NCBI RefSeq assembly: GCF_021504595.1
Contig: NZ_JACSGT010000002.1
Location: 434,001 to 498,000, forward strand
Direction of reading: 5' to 3'
Origin: Chryseobacterium indicum
Lineage (GTDB): Bacteria > Bacteroidota > Bacteroidia > Flavobacteriales > Weeksellaceae
Length of the DNA: 64,000 nt
Every line of letters begins with the position of its first letter. Position 1 is the first letter of the stretch. The position numbers and the translations under genes are program-made. Positions 53,261-62,359 of this stretch are shown here, piece after piece. The notes under the pieces were generated by a model. It had not been told where the DNA came from, did no database searches, and was given only the letters and a program-made list of their open reading frames with translations.

Positions 53261-55252
53261 TTATCCTTTCAAAGCAGCAATTTCATCTCTCAGTTTAGCT
53301 GCTTTAATAAAATCAAGATTTTTCGCTGCAGATTCCATTTCTTTCTGCTTTTGCGCAATTACCTTTTCCATATCTTCAGAAGTATAGCTTGCTTTTGCTT
53401 CGGCAACTTTCTGTAAAATTTCTTTCTGGGTATATTTTTCATCAGGAAAATCTTTACTTCTTCCGACAAGACTTTCCGAGATTTTTTTATTTAAAGCTAC
53501 CGGAACTTTTCCATGTTCTTCATTATACTGCATTTGTTTTGCACGGCGGTATTCTGTTTCATCTAGCGTTGCCTGCATCGATTTGGTGATCTTGTCAGCG
53601 TACATAATCGCTCTTCCGTTAAGATTTCTCGCGGCACGACCAACAGTTTGGATCATCGATCTTCGGCTTCTCAACATCCCTTCTTTATCAGCATCGAGGA
53701 TGGCTACTAATGACACTTCCGGCAAATCCAGACCCTCTCTCAAGAGATTTACACCAATTAATACATCAAAAAGTCCGACACGCAGATCCTGCATAATCTG
53801 GATACGTTCCAAAGTTTCCACATCGGAATGGATGTACCGCGTTCTGATTCCGAATTTGGTAAAATATTTTGTTAATTCCTCCGCCATTTTCTTGGTTAAC
53901 GTCGTTACCAGAACCCTTTCATCAAGATCTGCTCTTTTCTGGATTTCCTCCATTAAATCATCAATCTGATTCTGAGTAGGACGGATTTCAATAATGGGGT
54001 CTAAAAGTCCGGTCGGACGAATAATCTGCTCAATATATGCACCGCCTGTTTTTTCCAGTTCATAATCTGCAGGCGTTGCGGAAACATAGATTACCTGATT
54101 CTGAATGGCTTCAAATTCTTCAAATTTCAAAGGACGGTTATCCATTGCAGCAGGAAGCCTGAATCCGTACTCCACCAAAGCTTCTTTGCGGCTGCGGTCG
54201 CCTCCGTACATCGCGTGAACCTGCGGAACCGTAACGTGGCTCTCGTCAATCACCATCAAATAATCTTTTGGAAAATAATCCAATAAACAGAAAGGTCTTG
54301 TTCCCGGTAACCTTCCGTCGAGATATCGCGAATAGTTTTCAATTCCGGAACAGTAGCCGAGTTCTTTTATCATTTCCAGATCAAGCTCAGTTCTTTCCTG
54401 TAATCTTTTGGCTTCCAGTGGTTTTTCAATCGAATTGAAAAAATCAACCTGCTTTACCAGATCATCCTGTATATCACGGATTGCGCCGTTCAAAGTCTCT
54501 TTCGATGTTACAAAAAGATTGGCAGGATAGATCTGAATCTGATCAAAAGCGCCTGTCACATTTCCCGAAACCGGATCAAAACTCTGGATTTTTTCAATTT
54601 CATCCCCGAAAAACTGAATTCTGATTGCGTTATCCGCATAAGCCGGGAAAACATCAATCACATCTCCCTTTACACGGAATGTACCTCTTTGGAATTCATT
54701 TAATGTTCTTGAATATAGTGCATTAACTAAAGAATGGAGAAGTGCAGTTCTTGTCACTTTTTCACCGATCGCAATGGAAATTAATGATTTGTGAAATTCT
54801 GTCGGGTTTCCGATACCATAAATGCATGATACGGAAGCAACAATGAGGACGTCACGTCTTCCTGAAAGTAAACTCGCGGTTGCGGAAAGCCTTAATTTTT
54901 CAACTTCTTCGTTGATACTCAGATCTTTTTCGATGTAAGTTCCGGTTGTGGCGATGTAAGCTTCCGGCTGATAATAATCGTAGTAACTTACGAAATATTC
55001 AACGGCATTTTCAGGAAAGAATTCTTTAAACTCCATGAAGAGCTGTGCTGCCAAAGTTTTATTGTGGGCTAAAACCAAGGTTGGTTTCTGTACATTCTGC
55101 ACCACGTTGGCAACGGTAAATGTTTTTCCGGATCCGGTAACTCCCAGAAGTGTCTGGTATTTTTCCCCGATTTCGATTCCTTCGGTGAGCTTTTCTATCG
55201 CTTGTGGCTGATCTCCGGTAGGTTTATATTCTGATTGAAGTTTGAAATTCAT
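53261..55252 (-). CDS. uvrB: Excinuclease ABC subunit UvrB
   Basis: The 663-residue nucleotide-excision-repair helicase has Walker A GVTGSGKTFT near residue 39, then YDYYQPEAYI in the beta-hairpin region that locks on damage. DLLVGVNLLREGLDLPEV-like sequence (here DVLIGVNLLREGLDLPEVSLVAILD) and QTVGRAARN are helicase motifs. The C-terminal UVR motif EMESAAKNLDFIKAAKLRDEIA binds UvrC. It stands alone on the minus strand. Confidence 0.98.
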   Translation of the reverse strand: MNFKLQSEYKPTGDQPQAIEKLTEGIEIGEKYQTLLGVTGSGKTFTVANVVQNVQKPTLVLAHNKTLAAQLFMEFKEFFPENAVEYFVSYYDYYQPEAYIATTGTYIEKDLSINEEVEKLRLSATASLLSGRRDVLIVASVSCIYGIGNPTEFHKSLISIAIGEKVTRTALLHSLVNALYSRTLNEFQRGTFRVKGDVIDVFPAYADNAIRIQFFGDEIEKIQSFDPVSGNVTGAFDQIQIYPANLFVTSKETLNGAIRDIQDDLVKQVDFFNSIEKPLEAKRLQERTELDLEMIKELGYCSGIENYSRYLDGRLPGTRPFCLLDYFPKDYLMVIDESHVTVPQVHAMYGGDRSRKEALVEYGFRLPAAMDNRPLKFEEFEAIQNQVIYVSATPADYELEKTGGAYIEQIIRPTGLLDPIIEIRPTQNQIDDLMEEIQKRADLDERVLVTTLTKKMAEELTKYFTKFGIRTRYIHSDVETLERIQIMQDLRVGLFDVLIGVNLLREGLDLPEVSLVAILDADKEGMLRSRRSMIQTVGRAARNLNGRAIMYADKITKSMQATLDETEYRRAKQMQYNEEHGKVPVALNKKISESLVGRSKDFPDEKYTQKEILQKVAEAKASYTSEDMEKVIAQKQKEMESAAKNLDFIKAAKLRDEIAALKG

Positions 55253-55360
55253 AAAAATTGTGATGTTATCCTAACAAAAATACGAAAGATATATTTGACA
55301 TCAGAAAGTATTTCATACCACAGATTCATTAAAATAAGATGCATGATTATATTCAAAAAC

Positions 55361-55389
55361 AAAACAGCATCCAATCTGAATGCTGTTTT
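55361..55389 (-). terminator. Terminator of the M56 gene
   Basis: AAAACAGCAT (55361-55370) pairs with ATGCTGTTTT (55380-55389); the minus strand continues with a T-rich stretch. Confidence 0.85.
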
Positions 55390-55406
55390 ATTTAAAAAAA
55401 TCGATT

Positions 55407-56780
55407 CTAATTTTGAAAAGACATCATTAGCGGAATTCTCATGCTGTAACGAACAGGCTTTCCATCTTTTTCTGCGGGTTTCCAGACGATGTTTTCATTG
55501 GCTTTTCTGAAAGAATTTACTGCTTCTGCATTAAATGATTCATTGTTTCCTGATGCTTTCACATCCGCAATATTTCCGTCTTCCAGAACAGTATAGTTAA
55601 TTTCAGTTCTATACGTTTCTTTGCCTAGATTCATTTTAGAAGCGTCAAATGCTTTCGCCATTTTATTCCTCATTTCATTAATTCCTCCCGGATATTGCGG
55701 AAGTAGTGTTGGCTCATCTTTTGTTGCCATGTTTTTACCCTCTTTCGGTCGGATGGTATCCTGAACAACTCCTTCATCAATCATGTTTTCACTTAATTGC
55801 TCAGTAATTCCACTTTCAGGGTTTAAAGATTCATTTTTAACATCATTAGTAATGGGTTCATTACTTTCAGCAATCTGTTTTTTCACAGGTTCTGATATTG
55901 TTTCCTGCGTTTTTTCGATCATCTTCTCCATCGGAGTGGCGTAGGTTTTCTGCACAAACAGTCCGAAAGCAATCATTAAAATAGGAATACTTATTACTTT
56001 TTTTAAGTCTGTAATTTTTGATTTTTTTGCGTTCATCATAATAAATCGTTTTTTGGTGTTTTTGAAATTGAATGTATGGGTAAGGTTATAGTTTTGGCTT
56101 GAAATAATTTCCTCCAGAATTAAATTCTGATAGTCTTTTATGGTAAAATCATTTTTTAAGACAGATTCGTCCGCCAGAAATTCATGATTGGTAATCATTG
56201 CTTTTTTGTAGAAATACACAGACGGATTGAACCACGTAAAAGCCTTTATGATTTCAACAATAATAATATCAATGCTGTGTTTCTGTTCCAGATGGCTCTT
56301 TTCATGAAGAAATATTCTGGAATCTATTTTATTGTCAATCAGATAGTTTCTGCCTAAATAAATCGTATTCCAGAAGCTGAAAGGCGAAACCGGATTTTCG
56401 GTGATGAGAATGTTTTGATTCTGATACACCATTTTTTCACCCTTCAGATTTTTAATTTTTAAATATGATAATATAGTTCTAATCAGGAAAGTCAATGTTA
56501 CAGTTCCGTAGATTATCCAGATCAGATTCATCCAGTTAAAGCTTTCCTGTTTCGGTGTAATGTCTATAATCTGTTGTGTTGCTTCAATAGTGTTCTGTAA
56601 ACGAGTTATCGGTCTTGAAGTTTCTGATTGAATGGAAATAAATGGAACGGTATAAGAAAATACAAGGGAAAATAAAAGGTAAAACCTGTTGAAACCGTAC
56701 ATTTTCTCCTTCTGCAAAAACAGATAATATCCCGCCAAAAGCAGGGAAGAACACAAAATTATTTTAAAAAAAATCATCAT
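55407..56780 (-). CDS. M56 family metallopeptidase (BlaR1-like) with TonB-like C-terminus
   Basis: The 457-residue protein has three or four membrane helices in its first 110 residues. The gluzincin motif HEKSH is at about 159-163, and a further acidic residue lies in NHEFLADESVL, matching BlaR1/MecR1-type peptidases. A further membrane helix lies at about residue 270. The linker is Pro/Glu/Thr rich. From about 375 the sequence (EGKNMATKDEPTLLPQYPGG and NYTVLEDGNIADVKASGNN) is a TonB C-terminal-like domain. It overlaps blaI by 4 bp, so the two form one antirepressor-repressor unit. Confidence 0.9.
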   Translation of the reverse strand: MMIFFKIILCSSLLLAGYYLFLQKEKMYGFNRFYLLFSLVFSYTVPFISIQSETSRPITRLQNTIEATQQIIDITPKQESFNWMNLIWIIYGTVTLTFLIRTILSYLKIKNLKGEKMVYQNQNILITENPVSPFSFWNTIYLGRNYLIDNKIDSRIFLHEKSHLEQKHSIDIIIVEIIKAFTWFNPSVYFYKKAMITNHEFLADESVLKNDFTIKDYQNLILEEIISSQNYNLTHTFNFKNTKKRFIMMNAKKSKITDLKKVISIPILMIAFGLFVQKTYATPMEKMIEKTQETISEPVKKQIAESNEPITNDVKNESLNPESGITEQLSENMIDEGVVQDTIRPKEGKNMATKDEPTLLPQYPGGINEMRNKMAKAFDASKMNLGKETYRTEINYTVLEDGNIADVKASGNNESFNAEAVNSFRKANENIVWKPAEKDGKPVRYSMRIPLMMSFQN

Positions 56781-57151
56781 TTTTCGTCGATTTGCTGGTC
56801 GATAATTTCACGGAGTTCTTTCAGCTGTTTTTGGGAAAGCTTTGCATTGGACGTAAAAAACGATGCAAACTGCGTTACGGAACTGTTGAAAAAACGGTCA
56901 ATCATGGAAGTCATTTCCTCTTTGAAATAGGCTCCTTTCGCGATCTTTGGATAATATTCGCGGGAATTTCCATACAATTTGTAGCCAACAAAATCCTTAT
57001 TCTGCATTCTCTTCAGAAGGGTGGCAATGGTTGTGGTGGCAGGTTTCGGTTCGGGATACGATTCTAAAATGTCCTTCATGAAAACTTTTTCTTTTTCCCA
57101 GAGAATTTCCATAAGATCTTTTTCAGAATCGGTCAATTTTATTTCTTTCAT
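56777..57151 (-). CDS. BlaI/MecI/CopY family transcriptional repressor
   Basis: The 124-residue protein has the family's winged-helix N-terminus, LTDSEKDLMEILWEKEKVFMKDILE, and TTTIATLLKRMQNKDFVGY. The C-terminal dimerisation region ends LSQKQLKELREIIDQQI. Repressors of this kind are cleaved or inactivated through the partner M56 sensor. The overlap ATGA with the next gene (56777-56780) supports co-expression. Which genes it controls cannot be told; no beta-lactamase is present here. Confidence 0.92.
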   Translation of the reverse strand: MKEIKLTDSEKDLMEILWEKEKVFMKDILESYPEPKPATTTIATLLKRMQNKDFVGYKLYGNSREYYPKIAKGAYFKEEMTSMIDRFFNSSVTQFASFFTSNAKLSQKQLKELREIIDQQIDEK

Positions 57152-57257
57152 ATTCTACGAATTGTTATTTGTTTCTACAAATATAGAATAAAAATTTAAA
57201 CTGCCAAATTTTATGGCACTATTTTTCCATTTGAAATTCAATAATAATCTTAATTCA

Positions 57258-58478
57258 ATGAAAATCAATAAACTTTATATTTCAGCAATCAGTGTTTTTC
57301 TCATATTTTCATCATGTAAAGAAAATACACTTAATGCCCAAAAGCTCGGGAAAGACGGAAGCGTAGAAACAAAAGAGCCTAATTCTCCGGAATATAAACC
57401 TGCTTTTGCCGGACAGACCAGAATAAAAGCTGTAAAAACCTCAACGCCTTATAATATCGAAATTTTAAATAAAGATCTGGGGAAACCTTGGGGAATTATC
57501 AATTTACCGGACGGAAGATTTTTAATTACAGACAAAAGAGGATACATGAATGTGGTTTCTGCCGACGGAAAAGAAATTTCAAAAATTGAAGGCTTCCCTA
57601 AAGTAGATTCGAAAGGGCAGGGCGGAATGCTTGACGTGGCTTTAGATCCTGATTTTAAAACAAACAATATCATTTATTTCAGTTTTTCAGAACCTTATGA
57701 AAATGGAAATCATACCGCTGTTGCAAAAGGAAAGCTTTCTCAGGATTTAAAAACAATTTCTGAAGTAAAAGTTATTTTCAGAGCAACTCCGACGTATGAT
57801 GGAGACAAGCACTATGGAAGCCGATTGGCATTTGATAAAGACGGAAATTTATTTGTAAGTACAGGAGAAAGATCGGATAAGCAAACGAGAGTTTATGCGC
57901 AGAGAACGGATAATTATTTAGGTAAAATATTAAAAATAACAAAGGAAGGGAAGCCGGCTCCCGGAAATCCTTTCATAGGAAAAACAGGGTTTAAACCTGA
58001 AATTTATGCTTACGGAATAAGAAATCCGCAAGGTCTGGCAATTGATCCGGGCGGAAATCTCTGGGATGTAGAAATGGGACCGAGAGGCGGAGATGAAATT
58101 AATTTAATAAAACCCGGAAAAAATTATGGTTGGGGAGATGTAACCTATGGAATCGAATATTCCGGAGATAAAATCAACAATGGGGCAACACAAAAAGCAG
58201 GAACAGAACAGCCTGCCTATTACTGGGATCCTGTGATTTCGCCAAGCGGAGTTACGCTCTACACCGGAAATATCGACGAATGGAAAGGGAATCTAATGAT
58301 CGGCTGTTTAAGCGGAGAACACATCAGCCGGATTGTAATGAAAGACAATAAAGTGATAGGAGAAGAAAGACTTCTGGAAGATCAGAACGAAAGATTCCGA
58401 GATGTTCTCAATGGAAGCGACGGGAATCTGTATGCTGTTACAGACAGTGGAAAATTGTATAAAATTTCTAAAAAATAA
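57258..58478 (+). CDS. PQQ-dependent sugar dehydrogenase (lipoprotein)
   Basis: The protein is about 406 residues from ATG 57258 (MKINKLYISAISVFLIFSSC), a lipoprotein signal with Cys at residue 20. A later and cleaner signal than from the ATG at 57213. The six-bladed propeller of soluble aldose sugar dehydrogenases shows ITDKRGYMNVVS, GQGGMLDVALDPDF, GSRLAFDKDGNLFVSTGERSD, GIRNPQGLAIDPGGNLWDVEMGPRGGDE and KNYGWGDVTYGIEY. It oxidises sugars outside the cytoplasm with PQQ as cofactor. The gene is monocistronic with a terminator. Confidence 0.92.
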   Translation: MKINKLYISAISVFLIFSSCKENTLNAQKLGKDGSVETKEPNSPEYKPAFAGQTRIKAVKTSTPYNIEILNKDLGKPWGIINLPDGRFLITDKRGYMNVVSADGKEISKIEGFPKVDSKGQGGMLDVALDPDFKTNNIIYFSFSEPYENGNHTAVAKGKLSQDLKTISEVKVIFRATPTYDGDKHYGSRLAFDKDGNLFVSTGERSDKQTRVYAQRTDNYLGKILKITKEGKPAPGNPFIGKTGFKPEIYAYGIRNPQGLAIDPGGNLWDVEMGPRGGDEINLIKPGKNYGWGDVTYGIEYSGDKINNGATQKAGTEQPAYYWDPVISPSGVTLYTGNIDEWKGNLMIGCLSGEHISRIVMKDNKVIGEERLLEDQNERFRDVLNGSDGNLYAVTDSGKLYKISKK

Positions 58479-58494
58479 TAGTTTTGTTCAAATA

Positions 58495-58528
58495 AATAAT
58501 GGCTTCTGAATTTTCAGAAGCCATTATT
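58495..58528. terminator. Bidirectional terminator
   Basis: AATAATGGCTTCTGAA (58495-58510) pairs perfectly with 58513-58528 across TT, between convergent genes. Confidence 0.85.
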
Positions 58529-58544
58529 TGTTATGGTATAAAGA

Positions 58545-60980
58545 TTAAAATTTAAAATTAAATCTTGCAAAAACCTGTCTTCCTGCAAATCCCATCTGTA
58601 CCGGATCAAAAATACCTCCTGATTCCGTATTTCCGGATGAAACAGCATCTCTTTGTAAAGTAGCATATCTGTTGAATAAATTTTTGCTTCCTATAGTCAG
58701 ATTGATGTTTTTGGAAAATTCATAACCAAAAGAAAGATCTGTCGTGACTTTCGGATTGTAAGTCTGGTAATCGTCCGGTCCGTTGTAGCCTACCAGAGTC
58801 ACTTTATCAAATCTTACCAACTGTAAATTAGCATTGAATTTACTGATCTTATAATTCAGGTTTAAATTGATCTTCGTTTTCGGAGCGGAAGCTAAAATAA
58901 AAGCTCTTTCTCTCGGACTGAGATAAATGTCTTCTTTTCCTTTCAGCCTGTCGGAAGTATTCACTTTTGTGATCTCCATTTCGTTGTAGTTTCCGGCTAA
59001 TGTTGCTGTCAGTTTTCCTTTTCCGATATTTTCGTTAAAACTTAAAATAACATCAAGCCCTTTAGTTCTTGTATCTATTGCATTGGTGAAAAACTGAGCC
59101 TGATCGATGCGGTTTTCAATTAAAATATTCCCGATCGCATCATCATCCTGCGAGAAATTTCCCGTTAAAACAATTCTGTCTTTTACCTTGATATAATATC
59201 CATCTACTGTTGCTGTAAATTTCCCTGTGTTAAAGGTAAATCCTGCACTTCCATTCACAGAAGTTTCCTGTTTAAGCTGCGGAATTCCGACTGCTTTCGC
59301 CAGATTACTGTCATTAGATGCCAGTTGAATGGTTACCAGATTTCCGCCCTGAAAATTGGTAAACTGTAAGCTGTAATATTTCTGAGCCAGAGACGGTGCT
59401 CTGAAGCCTGTAGAAAAAGATCCTCGGAATGCAAACTGTGGTGTTATTTTGTATCGTGTTGCCAGTTTTCCGTTCAAAGTGCTTCCAAAATCATTATAAT
59501 TTTCGAATCTTCCTGCAACGCTTACCATCCAGTTTTTGGTAATATCGAGTTCGGTATCTACATACGCTGCAAAATTATTTCTGGACTTGTTAATTTCCTG
59601 AGAATATCCGGGAAAACCCTGAGAACCACCCGGCCTTACATCTCCGCTTAACGGATTGATTACCAATAATGTTGAAGGAGTACTTGCCGTCACGACATTT
59701 CCGTTCACGTCATACATTGCGTATGAAGCTTCTTCTCCTTTGATGATGTTGAATTTTTCATATCTGAATTCTGATCCGAACGCCACATTCAGCCCTTCCA
59801 GAACAGAAAACTGTCGGGTTGCATTGAAACCTGTTGTATTCTGCAGCAAAGAATGTCCTCCTGCATCAAAACTCGTTGGAGATTTTACACCCAATGTCGC
59901 ATTAATGGTATGATCGATCTGATAAGTAAATCTGTTGCTTCCGAATGCATTGTACGCATCAACTTCCCAGTCTGCAACTTTAAATTTTAAACCATTATCA
60001 AACGTGAAATCTGAAATGCTTGTATCCTGAACGGGATTGAAGCCATTGGGATAAACCTGCGGAATATTTCCGTCTGCATCCGCACTTCTTGTCCATGCAT
60101 ATGCGTTGGTATTCCTGTGTGAAAATCCCTGTCTGGAATAGAATTTTAAATTATCCGATATCGGAATCTCAATATTTCCGAAAAAATAAAAATTCTGTGA
60201 TTTTGCATCCCCGAATCTTTGTCTCGGAGCATCGTATTTTTCGGGATTGGCATTACGGATGGCATATTCTTTATTCACAAATTCTGCCGTAAAATTTCCG
60301 AAACCGCCTTTAGAGCCTATTTTTGTCCCGTAATTTCCGTAAAAGTCAAAAGTATTTCCATCTATTTTCCGGTCAGAAACCACATCATGATCTCCCGGAC
60401 TTTTAAAAAGATTCACTCCATAAAAAGCATTGCCTTCAAAACCGTGATTACGGTCATTTAAAATTACGTTAATTACTCCTGCAATCGCATCCGAACCATA
60501 TTGTGCCGATGCTCCGTCACGAAGAACCTCAATTCTTTTTATCGCACCTACAGGAATCGTGTTCATATCAGATCCCGTATTTCCACGGCCTTTTGTACCA
60601 AAAAGGTTGATTAATGAAGACTGATGATATCTTTTTCCGTTGAGCAAAAGCAAAGTCTGATCAGGACCAAGTCCTCTTAATGTTGCCGGATCTACTGCAT
60701 CTGCTCCGTCTGATCCGGATTGTTTATTGGAATTAAATGAAGGTGCAGAAAACTGTAAAAGCTGGTTAACTTCAATCTGCCCTGTTGACTGGCTTACCTG
60801 TTTAATGTCGATGATGTCAATCGGAACCGGAGTGTCTACAACCGTTCTTTTTTTATTCCTGCTTCCTGTTATGGCTACCTCATCAATTTTTCCTTCTTTA
60901 GAGATGGTATCATTGGTCTGCTGAGAATACAGAACAGAAGATACTCCAAGAAAAAAGGCACTTATGTATTTAATTTTCAT
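58545..60980 (-). CDS. TonB-dependent outer-membrane receptor
   Basis: The 811-residue receptor starts with a signal peptide (MKIKYISAFFLGVSSVLYS). The plug region reads EVAITGSRNKKRTVVDTPVPIDII and QFSAPSFNSNKQSGSDGADAVDPATLRGLGPDQTLLLLNGKRYHQSSLIN, then GRGNTGSDMNTIP, followed by RDGASAQYGSDAIAGVINVIL. The barrel ends FARFNFKF. No SusD-like partner or adjacent transporter is present, so the substrate is not predictable. A TAnnTTTG box lies 30 nt upstream. Confidence 0.92.
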   Translation of the reverse strand: MKIKYISAFFLGVSSVLYSQQTNDTISKEGKIDEVAITGSRNKKRTVVDTPVPIDIIDIKQVSQSTGQIEVNQLLQFSAPSFNSNKQSGSDGADAVDPATLRGLGPDQTLLLLNGKRYHQSSLINLFGTKGRGNTGSDMNTIPVGAIKRIEVLRDGASAQYGSDAIAGVINVILNDRNHGFEGNAFYGVNLFKSPGDHDVVSDRKIDGNTFDFYGNYGTKIGSKGGFGNFTAEFVNKEYAIRNANPEKYDAPRQRFGDAKSQNFYFFGNIEIPISDNLKFYSRQGFSHRNTNAYAWTRSADADGNIPQVYPNGFNPVQDTSISDFTFDNGLKFKVADWEVDAYNAFGSNRFTYQIDHTINATLGVKSPTSFDAGGHSLLQNTTGFNATRQFSVLEGLNVAFGSEFRYEKFNIIKGEEASYAMYDVNGNVVTASTPSTLLVINPLSGDVRPGGSQGFPGYSQEINKSRNNFAAYVDTELDITKNWMVSVAGRFENYNDFGSTLNGKLATRYKITPQFAFRGSFSTGFRAPSLAQKYYSLQFTNFQGGNLVTIQLASNDSNLAKAVGIPQLKQETSVNGSAGFTFNTGKFTATVDGYYIKVKDRIVLTGNFSQDDDAIGNILIENRIDQAQFFTNAIDTRTKGLDVILSFNENIGKGKLTATLAGNYNEMEITKVNTSDRLKGKEDIYLSPRERAFILASAPKTKINLNLNYKISKFNANLQLVRFDKVTLVGYNGPDDYQTYNPKVTTDLSFGYEFSKNINLTIGSKNLFNRYATLQRDAVSSGNTESGGIFDPVQMGFAGRQVFARFNFKF

Positions 60981-61010
60981 ATTTCGTTGGATTTAAATTG
61001 ACATTTATAT

Positions 61011-61018
61011 CAAAAATA
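61011..61018 (-). promoter_or_regulatory. Predicted -7 element of the second TonB receptor
   Basis: Minus strand TATTTTTG, 30 nt from ATG 60980. Confidence 0.5.
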
Positions 61019-61160
61019 TTAAATTTTGTTTTTAAATCAGTAATAAAATATGGTTTTATTTGATAAATGTATTTAAATTAAATAAAAACAGTGATTATGT
61101 AGAAAAATATGATCGATATAATTTTAAGAAAAAAATGAATTTCTAAATATTTTTTTTAAT

Positions 61161-61190
61161 AAAAAACGGATTCAATAAATTTGAATCCGC
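61161..61190 (-). terminator. Terminator after the aminotransferase gene
   Basis: CGGATTCAA (61167-61175) pairs with TTGAATCCG (61181-61189); the minus strand then reads TTTTTTATT. Confidence 0.85.
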
Positions 61191-61200
61191 TTTCGTATTT

Positions 61201-62358
61201 TTAAAAACTGTTGATTAATCTGTTTAATCCTTCGGAGAGAATTTCCTGTGAAGTTGAAAAACAGATTCTGACGTGTCCTTCAGCGCCTTTTCCGAACCAT
61301 CGTTCCGAGCCGGGAACAATCGCTACTTTTCCTTCTTTTAAAACATGTTGTGCAAATTCGTCGCTGGACATTCCATTGTTAATCTTAGGGAAAATAACAA
61401 ATGTTGCTTCAGGATGATTAGGAATTAAAATACCCGAATTGCTAAGCATACTGTAAGCTAAATCTCTGTTGTTCTGTAAATGCGCAAGAAAATCATTAAA
61501 CCATGGTTTTGCTTTATCTATAGCAACACTTGCCGCAATCTGTGACAGTGTAGAAACACCTTCGATGGTTGAATTAAACATGGATTTTTCTGTAAAATCA
61601 TCCAATAATTCCTGATCGTTGCATAAAACCGCACCAATTCTCAATCCTGCAATTCCGAATGATTTTGAAAATCCGAAAACAGTAAAACTTTTCTTTTTAG
61701 CATTCTCGGAAACAGATGAATAGGTGTTGAATTCTTTTTGGTCGTACACAATATCGCTCCAGATTTCATCGCTCATTACCCAAAGATTATGAGCGGCCGC
61801 AATGTCTGCAATTTTCTGTAAAATTTCTTTGGAATATACTCTTCCTACAGGGTTGTGGGGATTACAGATGCTGATCAGTTTTGTTTTCGGAGAAATTAAA
61901 GAGATCAACATTTCAAAGTCGATATCTCCTGTTTTGGAATCTACGGCACACAATTTAATATTTCCGCCAACCGAATCCACTGTTTTTTTGAAAAGGAAAT
62001 CCACCGGATCGAAAATAATCGCTTCGTCTCCCGGATTCAGCACATATTTGGCAACCATATACATTCCCATTGCGGCACTGTTTACAGCAAGCACATTTTC
62101 CGGAGTAAAGCTGCCTTTTTTTCCTGTATTAAAATGCTCTGCAACACTTTTTTTGAACTCAGGAAGTCCGGAGAACGGGCCATAACTCAAATAGCCGTCC
62201 TTAATATATTCTATAATTCCGTTTTCTATTTCTTTAGACATTCTGAAGTCCGGATCTGCTGCAGTTAAAGGGATAATACCTTCTTCCAGAGTTGCCCATC
62301 TTCCGTTGTAGGCTTTTCTTTTCAGCGCTTCAAAATTGATATCGTTGTTTGTGAACAT
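61201..62358 (-). CDS. MalY/PatB-type PLP-dependent aminotransferase (C-S lyase-like)
   Basis: The 385-residue fold-type I PLP protein has the segment YGPFSGLPEFKKSVAEHF, typical of MalY/PatB proteins, and CNPHNPVGRVYSKE with Asn/Pro PLP contacts. MSDEIWSDIVYD and FSKSFGIAGLRIG (PLP Lys in SKS) follow. Members act as cystathionine beta-lyases or C-S lyases. The neighbour is an FAD monooxygenase 1 bp upstream, so the two may act in one pathway. Confidence 0.88.
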   Translation of the reverse strand: MFTNNDINFEALKRKAYNGRWATLEEGIIPLTAADPDFRMSKEIENGIIEYIKDGYLSYGPFSGLPEFKKSVAEHFNTGKKGSFTPENVLAVNSAAMGMYMVAKYVLNPGDEAIIFDPVDFLFKKTVDSVGGNIKLCAVDSKTGDIDFEMLISLISPKTKLISICNPHNPVGRVYSKEILQKIADIAAAHNLWVMSDEIWSDIVYDQKEFNTYSSVSENAKKKSFTVFGFSKSFGIAGLRIGAVLCNDQELLDDFTEKSMFNSTIEGVSTLSQIAASVAIDKAKPWFNDFLAHLQNNRDLAYSMLSNSGILIPNHPEATFVIFPKINNGMSSDEFAQHVLKEGKVAIVPGSERWFGKGAEGHVRICFSTSQEILSEGLNRLINSF

Positions 62359-62359
62359 T

